Origin: Sinonovacula constricta
Taxonomy: Eukaryota > Mollusca > Bivalvia > Cardiida > Solecurtidae
Assembly (NCBI GenBank): GCA_007844125.1
Contig: CM017563.1
Span: 32,084,907-32,148,906, forward strand
DNA length: 64,000 nt
Direction: 5' to 3'
Positions 1 to 10,535 of this stretch are shown here, piece by piece. Within the stretch, counting starts at the first letter, position 1. Each line of letters starts with the position of its first letter. Position numbers and translations under genes: made by a program. The notes beneath the pieces are model-generated. The model had not been told where the DNA came from and ran no database searches. It saw nothing but the letters and a program-made list of their open reading frames with translations.

Positions 1-1143
1 TCATCCCTTGCCATCACCAGCCCAATAACCATTCTTGGAATTGTCGATCAGAAAAACGTTCTAAATAATAAACAGTGTGCCCTTACAAATGAATATTTCA
101 TCATATACGGATCCACAGCGGCATTTTTTATTCCCCTTGGTATAATGATCACTACGTATGGATTAACAGTCCGGTTATTACACAAGCAGTCACAGCTGTG
201 CAACCCCAGTAAAGATCAAGAAGGGGAACCAATGATGCGCCGATCTGTAAGTCGGCGTGCAAAGTTTAGACAGCGTGTGAAATTTGAACCTCGTCGGACA
301 AAAAGCTGTCCAAATAAAAACTGTAGAGATTCCAACTATTCGCAATATCTTCGGACTCGTAGTGTCAGGGAGTGTAAACATGGTGCAAAATCTGAACTCG
401 ATAAGCTGGAAATGACTCCGCCGAGTTCACCACATCTGACTGTACCAGATATTGGTAATGATCTTGATACAATTAGTGAGGAGAATCACAACAATGGGAT
501 TGATTGGCGTAAATCTAGTCTAACAGGCACCACATGCAGTATCATTAGTGAGGATTCACCCAAACGTAGCATCATGAGGTCACCCTCGCCTCATCGCAGC
601 ATACGTAGCAACCATAGCATGAATGGATCAGAATCACCTTCGCCGAAGCGGTTAAAGAACCTCGTCTCGAGACATCAACTTGTTCTCAAAGCCACCAGTA
701 TTCTTCTTCTTCGCAAGGACCAAGTCTCAGAAAATGAACAATCCGACAAACAGTCTATGTCGCCACGCCATGACCAAGATGATGTTAACACAGAGCATAA
801 AGCATCCAAAGTACTTGGAGTGGTGTTTGGAATATTCGTCATCTGTTGGGCACCATTCTTTATAGTAAACATATTGACAGTTTTGTGTCACGATTGCCAA
901 TTTCAGCCGCTTCTTTTCACAACCTTTGTGTGGCTTGGGTACGTATCGAGTACCCTAAATCCAATTATATACACAATATTTAACAAGACATTTAAGATGA
1001 CATTTGTTAAGTTATTGCGGTGTCGATATCGGACGATACAAAAATCACTGCGTGTACGATGGCATAGTAGAAACGGGTACCAGTCAACATTTCGAACACA
1101 CAGTTATTATAGTTCTGATGATAAGGTAGAATCACAATTATGA
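1..1143 (+). CDS. 5-HT2-type serotonin receptor, C-terminal coding exon (partial)
   Basis: Frame 1 is open from the first base to a TGA at 1141-1143, giving 380 residues of a class A biogenic-amine receptor; the N-terminus and TM1-TM4 lie left of the window. Residues 1-15 are the end of TM4. C26 is the second-extracellular-loop cysteine that normally bonds to TM3. TM5 (about 32-60) has FFIPL. The third intracellular loop (about 61-266) is very long and rich in Ser, Arg and Pro. TM6 starts KASKVLGVVF and has CWAPFF (C282-F287). TM7 has FVWLGYVSS and NPIIY (320-324), followed by NKTF and helix 8 with a possible palmitoylation site, C341. The TM6 and TM7 signatures fit 5-HT2 receptors better than dopamine or adrenergic ones; 5-HT2 receptors are Gq-coupled plasma-membrane receptors. 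The protein ends ESQL, a class I PDZ-ligand pattern (S at -2, L at 0). An internal ATG at 145 is Met49 inside TM5, not a start. Subtype within the amine-receptor family is inferred. Confidence 0.87.
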   Translation, partial: SSLAITSPITILGIVDQKNVLNNKQCALTNEYFIIYGSTAAFFIPLGIMITTYGLTVRLLHKQSQLCNPSKDQEGEPMMRRSVSRRAKFRQRVKFEPRRTKSCPNKNCRDSNYSQYLRTRSVRECKHGAKSELDKLEMTPPSSPHLTVPDIGNDLDTISEENHNNGIDWRKSSLTGTTCSIISEDSPKRSIMRSPSPHRSIRSNHSMNGSESPSPKRLKNLVSRHQLVLKATSILLLRKDQVSENEQSDKQSMSPRHDQDDVNTEHKASKVLGVVFGIFVICWAPFFIVNILTVLCHDCQFQPLLFTTFVWLGYVSSTLNPIIYTIFNKTFKMTFVKLLRCRYRTIQKSLRVRWHSRNGYQSTFRTHSYYSSDDKVESQL

Positions 1144-1175
1144 AAGCAGCACTTACGTGAAGAATGTATGTAAAA

Positions 1176-1287
1176 TGCTATGTCAGACTAACACTTTGAA
1201 TTGTGTGATGACTGACTTATGCTATGTCAGACTAACACTTTGAATTGTGTGATGACTGACTTATGCTATGTCAGACTAACACTTTGA
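1176..1287. repeat. 44 bp direct repeat, 2.5 copies, in the receptor 3' flank
   Basis: Units start at 1176, 1220 and 1264 with TGCTATGTCAGACTAACACT. The first two are identical over 44 bp and the third is cut after about 24 bp. It begins 32 bases after the receptor stop codon, so it probably lies in the 3' UTR. No function is visible. Confidence 0.9.
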
Positions 1288-1939
1288 CTTCAACATGCTC
1301 TCAATCATGCCTAGAATTTTTTTTAGTTTTAAATTCTACTTTTTACAGATTTTAATACCATTGCAATTTAGAGCCTTCTCTAAAATTATGCAATTATTGC
1401 TTTTATAATTCTACACAGTCATTAGTACATTATAAGCAGGGCCTAAAATGTGCTTAAAGTAATTCCTGACCAGCTTAGCATAAAACTAATTTGGTTAACT
1501 GGATAGTGTAGATCCAGATCAGACAGTTTCCCATGGGATCTACACTATTGACTAGTAAGTCTCCATTCATGACTTATATAACATATGCATGAAACTGTTA
1601 CTATAAGTCAAGTATTGGTTATTTATGTTGCCATAAAATTATTTATGCATGTCAAATATTTATAATGTTTATAAATATAATGGAATGACAATCGTGACAA
1701 TCGCTAATATCCCTTTCTGACAATTATTTGTAATTTTTGTCAATGAGTGATATAAATGTCTAACAACTAAATAAATTATATTTTTGGACAATTATTAATT
1801 ATATATAATACCTTTTTATTCCTGGTAAAGTATATTATTTGATAACTTTTTATTAAGTTTGACGACATAGTAATTTAACAGTGAATGGCGGGCTACCTAT
1901 TACAAATGTCTGATGACAAAAGTGTTGTGGCTGATGACA
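1288..1939. other. Receptor 3' UTR/flank with an inverted repeat and a poly(A) signal
   Basis: AT-rich, no gene. At 1465-1546 lies a reversed fragment of repeat E. It contains a perfect 12 bp inverted repeat, TAGTGTAGATCC (1504-1515) against GGATCTACACTA (1534-1545). From about 1680 the sequence has decayed TGACA-type units that look like worn edges of the minisatellite that follows. Confidence 0.5.
1770..1775 (+). promoter_or_regulatory. Candidate polyadenylation signal AATAAA
   Basis: First canonical AATAAA after the receptor stop codon, about 630 bp downstream. Others occur at 2588-2593 and 3404-3409, beyond or inside the minisatellites. Which one is used cannot be told from sequence; transcript ends would decide. 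Confidence 0.3.
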
Positions 1940-1949
1940 TGCTAAAGTT

Positions 1950-2426
1950 ATAATGACTGATGACATACTTGTTATCTCTGATGACATACTTGTTATCTCT
2001 GATAACATACTAGTTATTATGGCTGATGACATACTAATCATAAAGGATGATGACATTATAATTATAATGACTGATGACATACTAGTTACAATAGCTGATG
2101 ACAAACTAGTTATCTCTGATGACATACTAGTAATTATGGCTGATGACATACTTATAATGGCTGATGACATACTAGTTATTATGGCTGATGACATAATAGT
2201 TATAATGGCTGGTGACATACTATTTACAGAGGCTGATGACATACCAGTTATCTCTGAAGTCATACCAGTTATGTCTGATGACATACTAGTTATGATGGCT
2301 GATGACATACCAGTTATGTCTGAAGTCATACCAGTTATGTCTGATGACATACTAGTTATTATGGCTGATGACATACTAGTTATGTCTGATGACATACTAG
2401 TTATTATGGCTGATGACATACCATAA
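1950..2426. repeat. Minisatellite, mixed 24/21 bp units (CTGATGACATACTAGTTAT core)
   Basis: About 20 tandem units alternate between a 24 bp form with TTATTATGGC or TTATAATGGC and a 21 bp form with TTATGTC. All unit lengths are multiples of three, so long open frames run on both strands (157 codons +, 225 codons -). These frames are repeat artefacts. Units become irregular to the right (2427-2640). Confidence 0.93.
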
Positions 2427-2639
2427 AAAGGCTTACAACATACTATTATAACAACTAATAACATAATTTTTTCCTGTCTAATTACACTTTTTATGTCCCT
2501 TGACATACTTTGTATTGTATGGCTGATCACATAATTGTTGTAATGTCGTACACAACATATTATTTAATTAGCTCTTGACATATTCTAAATAAAGGGTCTC
2601 ATTACATACTTATTATAATGTCATTAGTATATATAATGG

Positions 2640-3118
2640 CTTATGATGTTAGTATTTATAATGGCTGATGACAATAGTATTTATAATGGCTGATGGCATT
2701 AGTATTTATAATGGCTGATGGCAATAGTATTTAAAATGGCTGATGGCATTAGTATTTATAATGGCTTGATGGCATTAGTATTTATAATGGCTGATGGCAT
2801 TAGTATTTATAATGACTGATGGCATTAGTATTTATAATGGCTGATGACATTAGTATTTATAATGACTGATGGCATTAGTATTTATAATGGCTGATGGCAA
2901 TAGTATTTATAATAGCTGATGACATCAGTATTTATAATGACTGATGGCATTAGTATTTATAATGGCTGATGGCAATAGTATTTATAATGGCTGGGCATTA
3001 TTATTTATAATGGCTGATGACATTAGTATTTATAATGTCTGATGGCATTAGTATTTATAATGGCCGATGGCATTAGTATTTATAATGGCTGATGGCATTA
3101 GTATTTATAATGGATTAT
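2640..3118. repeat. Minisatellite, 25 bp unit (AATGGCTGATGGCATTAGTA core)
   Basis: About 19 units of 25 bp vary between ATGGC and ATGAC and between CATTAG and CAATAG. The core matches the array just upstream (ATAATGGCTGATG..), so the two arrays are diverged daughters of one ancestral repeat separated by about 200 bp of decayed units. Confidence 0.93.
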
Positions 3119-3707
3119 GACAAACTACTTATGCTGTCTAATGATGACCTGTGTATAGCTTACAACATAACTTAATTAAATATGTCTAATGATTTTAAAG
3201 CGTTTGATTAACACTTATGCCTGACAACTATGTGATTCAGTAATGCCTAATAAATGTTTATAATATTTGCCCATATTGTATACTGTATATTACTATGAAC
3301 TCTGTACAATCATTATTGAATTCCAGCTCAGTGTTTTGACAATGTATGTGTATGTACTTCGTGGCTTTCAGTGGATGTAGCAAGTGAATGCCTTTTAATT
3401 GCTAATAAAAAAATATTTAATGTCATTCTTAAAGTGTGCTGCTTTAAGTCCCTGAGAAACTCCTAAAATAAGAACAGTCTTCAGACAGCATGCTCAACAT
3501 TTAATGGAAAGTCTACACCAAAAATTAGACATAACCCTGCCTAAAATAATAAAAGTCTTACCAACCTTTTTGTTTTTGAAATACATCGAAGTGATCAATT
3601 ATGATTGTTAGCTTCAGCTTCTAGAATGGAGCTGGTCAAGCTGGATCGACACTATATGCAATAGGTCTTAAAAAGATGTTTTGCTTTATGTTGCAAATAT
3701 ATCATAA
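3119..3707. other. Non-coding, no gene seen
   Basis: Decayed minisatellite units to about 3260, then ordinary AT-rich sequence. An AATAAA at 3404-3409 is a possible distal poly(A) signal of the receptor gene. Confidence 0.5.
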
Positions 3708-3894
3708 CAACCATTTATGATTAGTATAGCGATGTCCAGCTATTTAGGTGAAGGAAGACCCTAGACAAATGTCTGGGTAGAACCATTAAGTCCTTGGCCA
3801 AAAACAGGTCTTGAACCCATGCGTTGGGTGGCTCTTCAGTCAAAGGAGTTACAAATCGCCAATCCATGGCTCTATCACTATGTCACAGCAACCC
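3708..3894 (-). mobile_element. SINE-C copy, internally deleted
   Basis: Reverse-oriented. The tail part (GATGTCCAGCTATTTAGG, GAAGGAAGACCC, TCTGGGTAGAACCA) joins directly to TTAAGTCCTT, so about 45 bp found in other copies is missing. The tRNA-like head lies at the right, with a B-box-like region at about 3812-3825 and GGCTCTATCACTATG for the A-box. A repeat E fragment (TTAGCAGGCTAAGAGTT) follows at 3910. Confidence 0.75.
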
Positions 3895-4482
3895 CTTCAT
3901 AAATATGCAATTAGCAGGCTAAGAGTTGGGTTCCTGAACTTTAAGCAACCATTTAAATGTAATAATTTGACAATGACATCATCTAGCTTTGTACATTTCA
4001 AAAACATTGCTAACCTCAACACCATCTTATTGATATATATATATTTTTAATATTCAACAATCTCAAACCATTAAATCTATTTCTATCACAAACAAGTAAA
4101 ATATTTGCATTTCAAACACAACACTTTTGCAGTGAATATTAAAACGTCCATTTTATGTGAATTTACTGAGGGAAAGTTTTTACTGACAAAAATAATTGAT
4201 TAATAACGTTCCGTGTCATTTGTATTCAACAAGAACATACAAGTCTGCCTAAATTGTGGGTGTTCTAAGGAAGTGGCTTCAGCTATGACTAGAATTTATA
4301 ATCCTACTTCTCCTCAAGAAAGTATAAAACTTTGTTCTGAATGTCTTCTCACTTTTTACATTAACTGAAAATCACACAAAACTTATTTTCTATCCTGGCA
4401 TTGTGTGTTATTATTTTTATTATATTATATTAAATTTAAAGGCCACTAACATGATAATAGAAAAATATTAAAGAAAAAACAA
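3895..4482. other. Non-coding, no gene seen
   Basis: A short repeat E fragment near 3910-3926, then AT-rich unique-looking sequence with a short TA run near 4030. No open frame with protein-like composition. Confidence 0.5.
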
Positions 4483-4653
4483 TCCTGACACCAAGTCAAC
4501 AAGTCGTAGAACTACCCTTATATTTGCTTGAGTGTTAGCACAGGGCTATAGCACTGTTTTTAACGACTATGATATGTCACAGCCCGGGATTGAACCCATA
4601 CATCCATACCTGGAGCCAATGCTCTACCAATTGCGCTACCAGGTCCGGTGACT
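4483..4653 (-). mobile_element. SINE-B fragment (5' half)
   Basis: Keeps the tRNA head, with A-box complement CTCTACCAATTGCGCTACCA and B-box complement GGGATTGAACCC, and the adjoining body ACCCTTATATTTGCTTGAG. The 3' half and (AAAC)n tail are absent. It abuts the MITE-D copy to its right. Confidence 0.75.
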
Positions 4654-5555
4654 TTAAGAACTCTATGTCAAATATATGTAACAATATATTTTCCTAGTTT
4701 CGGGAAACTGGAGCATAATATACATCTGGAAAAAAGTTAAGCACCCCTAGCATTTTTGTGTATAAAACAAAAAAATCAGTACGCAGATATAGGCAAGAGT
4801 ATCATGCACCCCGTGCTTTTGGCAAAAAGCAGTTTGCCCTTGCAACATCTATGGGTATTTATAACTCATATTGTGCGTAGTTCAGCATTCGTAACGTGAT
4901 TATGACGTCTGCCCGGTGGAATGAGACGTAGGGTCGAGGCAGTCATCCATGCACGTGGAGGGTTCACCCGGTATTGACCAACTAAGGTAAAAAAATGATC
5001 CTAAGACATCAAAAAGACTTTTTACCAAGACACTGTAACAAACAAGTTGCTTATGGCATCTGCTGCTCTATACTTAAACCTACGTATGTTTTTTTGTGAA
5101 AATGATACGTCTTGAATATGTAACGTTTTCGGTATTAAATACTTCTTTTTCGGGCCAGTTTCTCTTTGCTATGTTAGCAAACATGTTGACATTTCATACT
5201 TTACAATTTGTCTAGTTATTTTCATATGAAATATGTCATAGGAAAGTTTTATACTGAAGACGCTTTAAAAATATTAGGGGGTGCTTAACTTTTTTCCAGG
5301 TGTATATCTGGAAAAACTTAAACTCGAGTCTACATTTAGAACACTAACTGAATTCTAAGACAGGACAAACTGTGAAATATATTGATCTCAATGTCCATTC
5401 TTTCCAAATGTATAAATTAGCATCACTTTACATATAGATGTAGGACATCAATAAAGAGCATTTTGTGGACTCTTTACAGCCTACAATGATTTATTTGGAA
5501 GTTTGAGAGATAGAAAATCGTCTAAACATTGAGATACCATCTTTAAAGCAAGCAT
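4654..5555. mobile_element. MITE-D copy, split by a mariner-like insertion
   Basis: Left part 4654-4722 matches the 5' part of the MITE-D copy at 9.3 kb (AACAATAT..GGGCATAAT). Right part 5303-5555 matches the rest (TTCTTTCCA, GTAGGACATCAAT, AGCATTTTGTGG, AACAATGATTT-like) and ends GAGATACCATCTTTAA, close to the family end GGATACCACCTTTAA. The left inverted end is worn. Confidence 0.65.
4723..5302. mobile_element. Mariner/Tc1-like MITE, 580 bp
   Basis: Inverted ends are CAYCTGGAAAAAAGTTAAGC(ACCCC) at 4723 and its reverse complement ending at 5302. TA dinucleotides flank it at 4721-4722 and 5303-5304, the TSD expected for Tc1/mariner elements. No transposase frame is present, so it is non-autonomous. 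It sits inside MITE-D sequence, so it is the younger insertion. Confidence 0.85.
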
Positions 5556-5636
5556 TCAATGTGTGGATATATTGGGGTGATTTCCATGAATGCCAACAAA
5601 TACTATTCATTAAACAAACAAAAAACTCAACACAAC

Positions 5637-5917
5637 TGAAGGGATCGGATGGGATTTGCCGGCATTTTTGCCGATACTGCACAGAGATATTTCTATCATT
5701 ATAGAGCAGGGGCACTTATGAGGTGCCCAGGGACTGAACCCGGCCGGTCCATTATACTGACACCGATGAGTCAGGCGTAATGCTGTCTCCTTAGCCCCGA
5801 GCGTTAGGAGGGAAGCCACTACGACCAACTTTAAAGTCTTTGGTTTGATATGATTGGGATTTGAACCCACGACCTCCCGATCTGCAAACCGATGCTCTAC
5901 CATCTGAGCTATTTGAG
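5637..5917 (-). mobile_element. SINE-A copy, near full length
   Basis: Tail GGGATCGGATGGGATTTGCC at the left. Body has GCCGATACTGCACAG, GAGGTGCCCAGGGACTGAAC and CTGTCTCCTTAGCCCCGAGC. Reversed tRNA head at 5860-5915, with B-box complement GGGATTTGAACCC and A-box complement CTCTACCATCTGAGCT. I could not find a clean TSD. Confidence 0.85.
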
Positions 5918-6612
5918 TGAGACGTTATAATTATGAACAGCAATGAGCCATAAATTTGATCTAATCAAGCCAGTCATGCCAAACCAATGATATGTGCAAC
6001 TAGGCTTGGTGCTTACAGGATCTGTAAAGTTTATTCCAATTCCAACTAATCACTTACTTGAATGTTTCCACAAGTACTGGATAAAAAACAACAAACTTTT
6101 ATTACTTTTAATATTTTGTAACACATGTTTTGATAGTCATGCAAAGGCAATAAATTTAAATCTTCTATGTTTGTTTTTTTACATTTACAACACTAAAGTT
6201 TCATAAGGCTCATAATATCTTGAAGGTGAATCAAAAACAAAATTTATTATTTTGGCATTTGCTTTTGGGTTAATTTAATTTAGAAAAATAATTGACAAAT
6301 ATTTACAACTGATGTGAAATTTTAAATTCAAAGAACTTAGATACAGAGTAATTTTTACAACATTTAATTGGTGCTTTAAAAAAGAAAAGTAACGAGTTGA
6401 GACGTGATTCATTTTAAAATAGCCAAATGGGATTTTGACATTTTCTTGACAAGTACCAAACATGCAGGTTGCCATGGAAATTGTAAGTCTTTCAAATAGA
6501 AGGACTCAGTCAAAATGTTAGCCAAACCAAATGTTATGATGGTGTAATTGTATTTTCTTCATTTATATATAGGTTGATGTCAGCTTTCGTGAAATGATGC
6601 AATAGTTCTATT
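5918..6612. other. Non-coding, no gene seen
   Basis: AT-rich sequence without recognised repeats or protein-like frames. Confidence 0.45.
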
Positions 6613-6872
6613 TTGGAACTGGTCCCGGGCCGAGACATACCAAAGTCGTTAAAAATGGTAGTGGTATAGCTCCCTTGCTAACGCTCAAGCTAATATAAGG
6701 GTTGGCCCGGTGTCAGGATAATGTGACTGGGTGTGGTATCATGCCAGGTGTTCACGGCATGCTATACACAGTGAAGGCAGCACTATATCTGCTTCAAGTG
6801 GACAAAGTCTCCAGTTAACTGAAATACTGTTGGTGAGACGATAAACCCAATAAACAAACAAACAAACTTGAA
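6613..6872 (+). mobile_element. SINE-B copy, 5' truncated, with (AAAC)n tail
   Basis: Starts near the tRNA B-box (GGTCCCGGGCCGAGAC). It continues through ACCAAAGTCGTTAAAAATGG, CCGGTGTCAGGATAATGTGA and CAGATAACTGAAATACTG-like sequence to GAGACGATAAACCCAATA, and ends in AAAC repeats. The A-box part of the head is missing. Confidence 0.85.
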
Positions 6873-7879
6873 ATTTGCCAAAGTGTCAACAGCAAAGACA
6901 TGTTACCAGTCTTCGATATCATCAGCCAATTATAATTTGGACAAGCAACATTTGGAGAGTCATTAACCCAAAACACATTTTACATGCCAGAAATTTGGTT
7001 TCAGAAACAACAAGGTCTTTTCTAAGGTTTACTCTTTGTTATTGTTCTGTAATATGCGGCACCTTCTGTGTAAAATCCAAGCCATTTCAAACCTGTATGC
7101 TTTTTTTTTTTTACAAATTATCGCTCAACTTTATAACAAACAAATGAAAAATTTGCATAAAAAAATATATATAATTTATATTATTTTTGCAACTTAAATG
7201 ACTTGATTGTCCATATTTTAAAAAAAAAAAAAAAAAGATGAGATAAAAAAAAACTTCAGAAAAAAAATTCATAGAACAGATAACATAAAAAAACAACAAC
7301 TACAAATCAACTCAACAGATAATAATTGACTTTTGTGCAGAAAACTTTTAAAGAGAGGAAATAAATTAATGAAAGATTTCTAGGTTATTATGCAGTAAAC
7401 ATGTTTTATAGTTGTTCTAATCCATTTGTAAAATTGCTTCTAGTGCAAATTGCATTTTACCTGCATGTTAAAACCACATAACATGAATTCCAAAGCAATT
7501 ATTGCCTGATCGAACTCATTGCCATTCTCGACTAGTTCCAATCGACAAGGCTCACAGATACGTATTAAGTCTACTGCATCATAAAAATTCAATATGACCA
7601 ACATGGTACGTCTGGAACAGATTACGAGAGACTTTGACATGATTCTATTCCCAAGAAATTATCCTTGTAAACAAAGATTTTTAAAAAATGTGAATTACAC
7701 AGAAAAGCTTTAAAAATATTTGACCGAAATAAATTTACCCAGACTACAATTAAAGATTTTGAAATAAAAAGAAACTAAAAAATTACCAGATAATTTATAA
7801 ACATTTTGACGATTTTTTTTGTGTAATTTACATCAACATGTTCTATATATTACATTTATATTATATAAATATTTGTTTA
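6873..7879. other. Non-coding, A/T-tract rich
   Basis: Contains a T11 run near 7100 and an A18 run near 7218-7235. Short frames here are low-complexity and none looks like a gene. Confidence 0.45.
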
Positions 7880-7962
7880 TGAAATGCATTGCAGCGACCA
7901 GTTATGATCATTATTGTGACGTCCAGCTGTTTTGGTGGAGGAAGACCCTATACAAATGTATA
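7880..7962 (-). mobile_element. SINE-C 3' end fragment
   Basis: TTGCAGCGACCAGTTATGAT, GACGTCCAGCTGTTTTGG and GGAGGAAGACCC match the tail third of SINE-C. It stops at ACAAATG, so all of the tRNA head is missing. Confidence 0.7.
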
Positions 7963-8459
7963 AAACTAAATATAAAACTAAATATATAAATATAAATCAA
8001 ACTAAACTTTGATTTTTTTTATCATTAAAATGCACATTTTACACTTAAACTGATCTTGAAATATAATTAGGAAAGGTTAAAAAATATAATTTAGTGACCT
8101 CCCTTGACATAAGATCAATATAATCAAAGATCTGCAATTTTACAACGTAACATTACATAAAAATAATGGTAAATACCTACTAGAATGTTGCATTGTTTAA
8201 TACATAATTTTTTATTGAAATATTACAAGTCATAAAAATAAACCAAAATTGCCCTACATTCCATAAAAAATGTTCAATGTTTTCCAACAAGACCTCACGC
8301 TTTTAGAACATTCAGAAATGTAATTAGCATGTAAATCATTTTGCCAGGCTACAAAAATAATGTTTAAAAAAAAGTTTGTTTCTCAACAAGAAACAACAAC
8401 ACACAGAATAGCAATCATCATTATCATAATAATTACTGCTGAACAATATCTGCATTTAG

Positions 8460-8759
8460 AGAAGTTAAGCCACAATAGCTCAATTTGTAGAGTGTCGGCT
8501 TGCGGATTGGGAGGACGTGGGTTCAAACCCCAGCCGGGTCAAACCAAAGACTTTAAAGTTGTTAGTAGTAGTTTCCCTCCTTACGCTAGGGTTAAGGGGA
8601 CAGCATTACACCTGACGCATTGGTGTCGGTATAAAAGACTGGCCAGGTTCAGTCCCTAGGTACCTCAAAAGTGTCCCTGTGCTATAATGATAGATATGTC
8701 ACTGCACAGTATCGTATCAGCAACAATGCCGGCAAATCCCAAATCCCTAAAGAAGTTAA
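8460..8759 (+). mobile_element. SINE-A copy with 9 bp TSD
   Basis: TSD AGAAGTTAA at 8460-8468 and 8751-8759; element 8469-8750. Forward orientation: A-box TAGCTCAATTTGTAGAGTG, B-box GGGTTCAAACCCC, then AAACCAAAGACTTTAAAGTT, body, and tail GGCAAATCCCAAATCCC. The body carries a small insertion (ATCGTATCAGCAACA). Confidence 0.9.
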
Positions 8760-8865
8760 TTATTTTTACTTATTGCAATCAAAACTAGAATTGCTTTTAT
8801 ATATTTATTTACAATAAGCGGAGAGTTATTGTTATATTCATTACATGATAATGAAATTATGTGCA

Positions 8866-9000
8866 TTAAAGGTGGCATTAGACAGTATCTGACAGTTTGT
8901 CTATCTCTAATATGTGTAACAATATCTGACCTCTGTTTAGGGTATTTATGCATGTTTCATGAAAATATTTTTGGTCCAAACGGTGGGATAAAACCTTTAA
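8866..9000. mobile_element. Short MITE-D derivative, 135 bp
   Basis: Begins TTAAAGGTGG and ends ACCTTTAA. The right 65 bp (GAAAATATTTTTGGTCCAAA) matches the MITE-D end, while most of the interior is missing. Likely an internal-deletion form of the 490-500 bp family member. Confidence 0.6.
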
Positions 9001-9307
9001 TAGATCTTACATCATGTTTACATGTAAGGTCTAGAAATAATTTATTCTATTTAAGATACTGTATTTTTATATTAGCATCAAGGACAGTAGTCAGTAATGA
9101 AATATGGAATTAGGGATGCGCAATTTTAATGACAAAGAGACAGAATGGTGTCCAATAAACTTCAAAAGGTTCAGAAAAGCAGATTATTTTTTATTACTCT
9201 ATAAATCGCATGGGAAGATATTTCCTAGAAATCAATACTTTTTTTAGGTAACAACTTTTATGACACTGTAAAAAATGATTGTTGAATAATAAGCATTGGA
9301 TATTTCC
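9001..9307. other. Non-coding, no gene seen
   Basis: AT-rich sequence between two MITE-D copies; nothing recognised. Confidence 0.4.
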
Positions 9308-10106
9308 AGCTCCTTTACAGGTGGTATTTGCCTATATAAATATATATAACAATATCAAACCACTGCTTTGGGGAATTTGGGCATAGGAAAGGGATTGGAT
9401 TGGCCGGAATTTTGCTGATACTGTGCAGCGACATTTCTATCATTTTAGCACAGGGGCACTTATGAGGTGCCCAGGGACTGAAACCGGCCGGTCTATTATA
9501 CTGACACTATAGAGTCAGGCGTCATGCTGTCCCCTTAAACCCGATTGTTAGCAGGGAAGCCACTACTACCAACTTTAAAGTCTTTGGTTTGAACCGGTCT
9601 GGGTATGAACCCACGACCTCCCGATCTGCAAGCCGAAGCTCTACTACCTGAGCCATAGCGGCCGGTAATTTGGGCATAATTTTTGTACAAACCGATATGT
9701 TAGTCTTAATAAATACGATTTTGAAAGCTAACTGAATTGTTGGACAGAACAAATTGCGAACAAAATCATTTTGAATGTGTATTCTTTCCAGCTGAATAAA
9801 AAGCTCGCTAGTGCTAAAAATAGATATCAATGGTCAACGTCAGAGCGGACTTGAATGACTAGATAACGTGATCTCAAAAGTAAGTGCTCCTATGGTTTTC
9901 TAAGTTTAAAAATAACCATCTCTGCAGCATGGCTTGGATAGGAAATACCTGTTTGTAATGATGAGTAGTGATTTTTGCTTGACTGTTCATACAGATCTGG
10001 AGTAATATTGAACAGCATTTTGTAGGTCTTTTTCAGGTAACAATGACTTATGTGGTGATTTGAGAAAAGAAATTTTGGTCCAAACTTTCGGATACCACCT
10101 TTAATG
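9308..10106. mobile_element. MITE-D copy interrupted by SINE-A
   Basis: Starts TTTACAGGTGGTATTTG and ends CGGATACCACCTTTAA. The interior matches the intact copy at 45.8 kb (GGGCATAATTT, ATCTCAAAAGT, GGTTTTCT, CTCTGCAG, GATAGGAAATACCTGTTTG). Removing the SINE and one TSD leaves about 505 bp. Confidence 0.85.
9374..9678 (-). mobile_element. SINE-A nested in MITE-D, 12 bp TSD
   Basis: TSD AATTTGGGCATA at 9374-9385 and 9667-9678; element 9386-9666, 281 bp, full length. The TSD is MITE-D sequence, which proves the order of insertion. Head complement CTCTACTACCTGAGCCATAG and a B-box mutated to GGGTATGAACCC. Confidence 0.95.
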
Positions 10107-10241
10107 TACATCACACTACTGTTTTAAGATTAAGGTGTGGCAAAAAAGAGACTTAAGCCAGATAGGAGGGATGTCATAACATAGTGTGTACTGTCCTGCT
10201 GCTTCAAACACAATACAGAATTGTTCAACAAATTTAGTACG

Positions 10242-10535
10242 ATAGAAATTTGTCATTTGCCAACATTTTTGCCGATACTGTGCAGCAACATTTCTATCAT
10301 TATAGCACAGGGCACTCGAGAGGTGCCCAGGGACTGAACCTAGCCAGTTCATTATACTGACACCGACGAGTCAGGCGTAATGCTGTCCCCTTAGCCCCGA
10401 GCGTTAGGAGGGAAGCCACTACTACCAACTTTAGAGTCTTTGGTTTGACTGCGCTGAAGTTTGAACCTGCGACCACCCGATCCGCAAGCTAATGCTCTAC
10501 CGCCTGAGCTATTGCGACCGGTCATAGAAATTTGT
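10242..10535 (-). mobile_element. SINE-A copy with 12 bp TSD
   Basis: TSD ATAGAAATTTGT at 10242-10253 and 10524-10535; element 10254-10523. Body has GTGCCCAGGGACTGAACC and CCCTTAGCCCCGAGCGTTAG. Head complement CTCTACCGCCTGAGCTATTG. The ATCCC tail is nearly absent in this copy. Confidence 0.95.

Noticed and set aside
1853..2530. 225-codon (-) and 157-codon (+) ORFs
   Set aside because: Open on both strands because the 24/21 bp units contain no in-frame stop; repeat artefacts.
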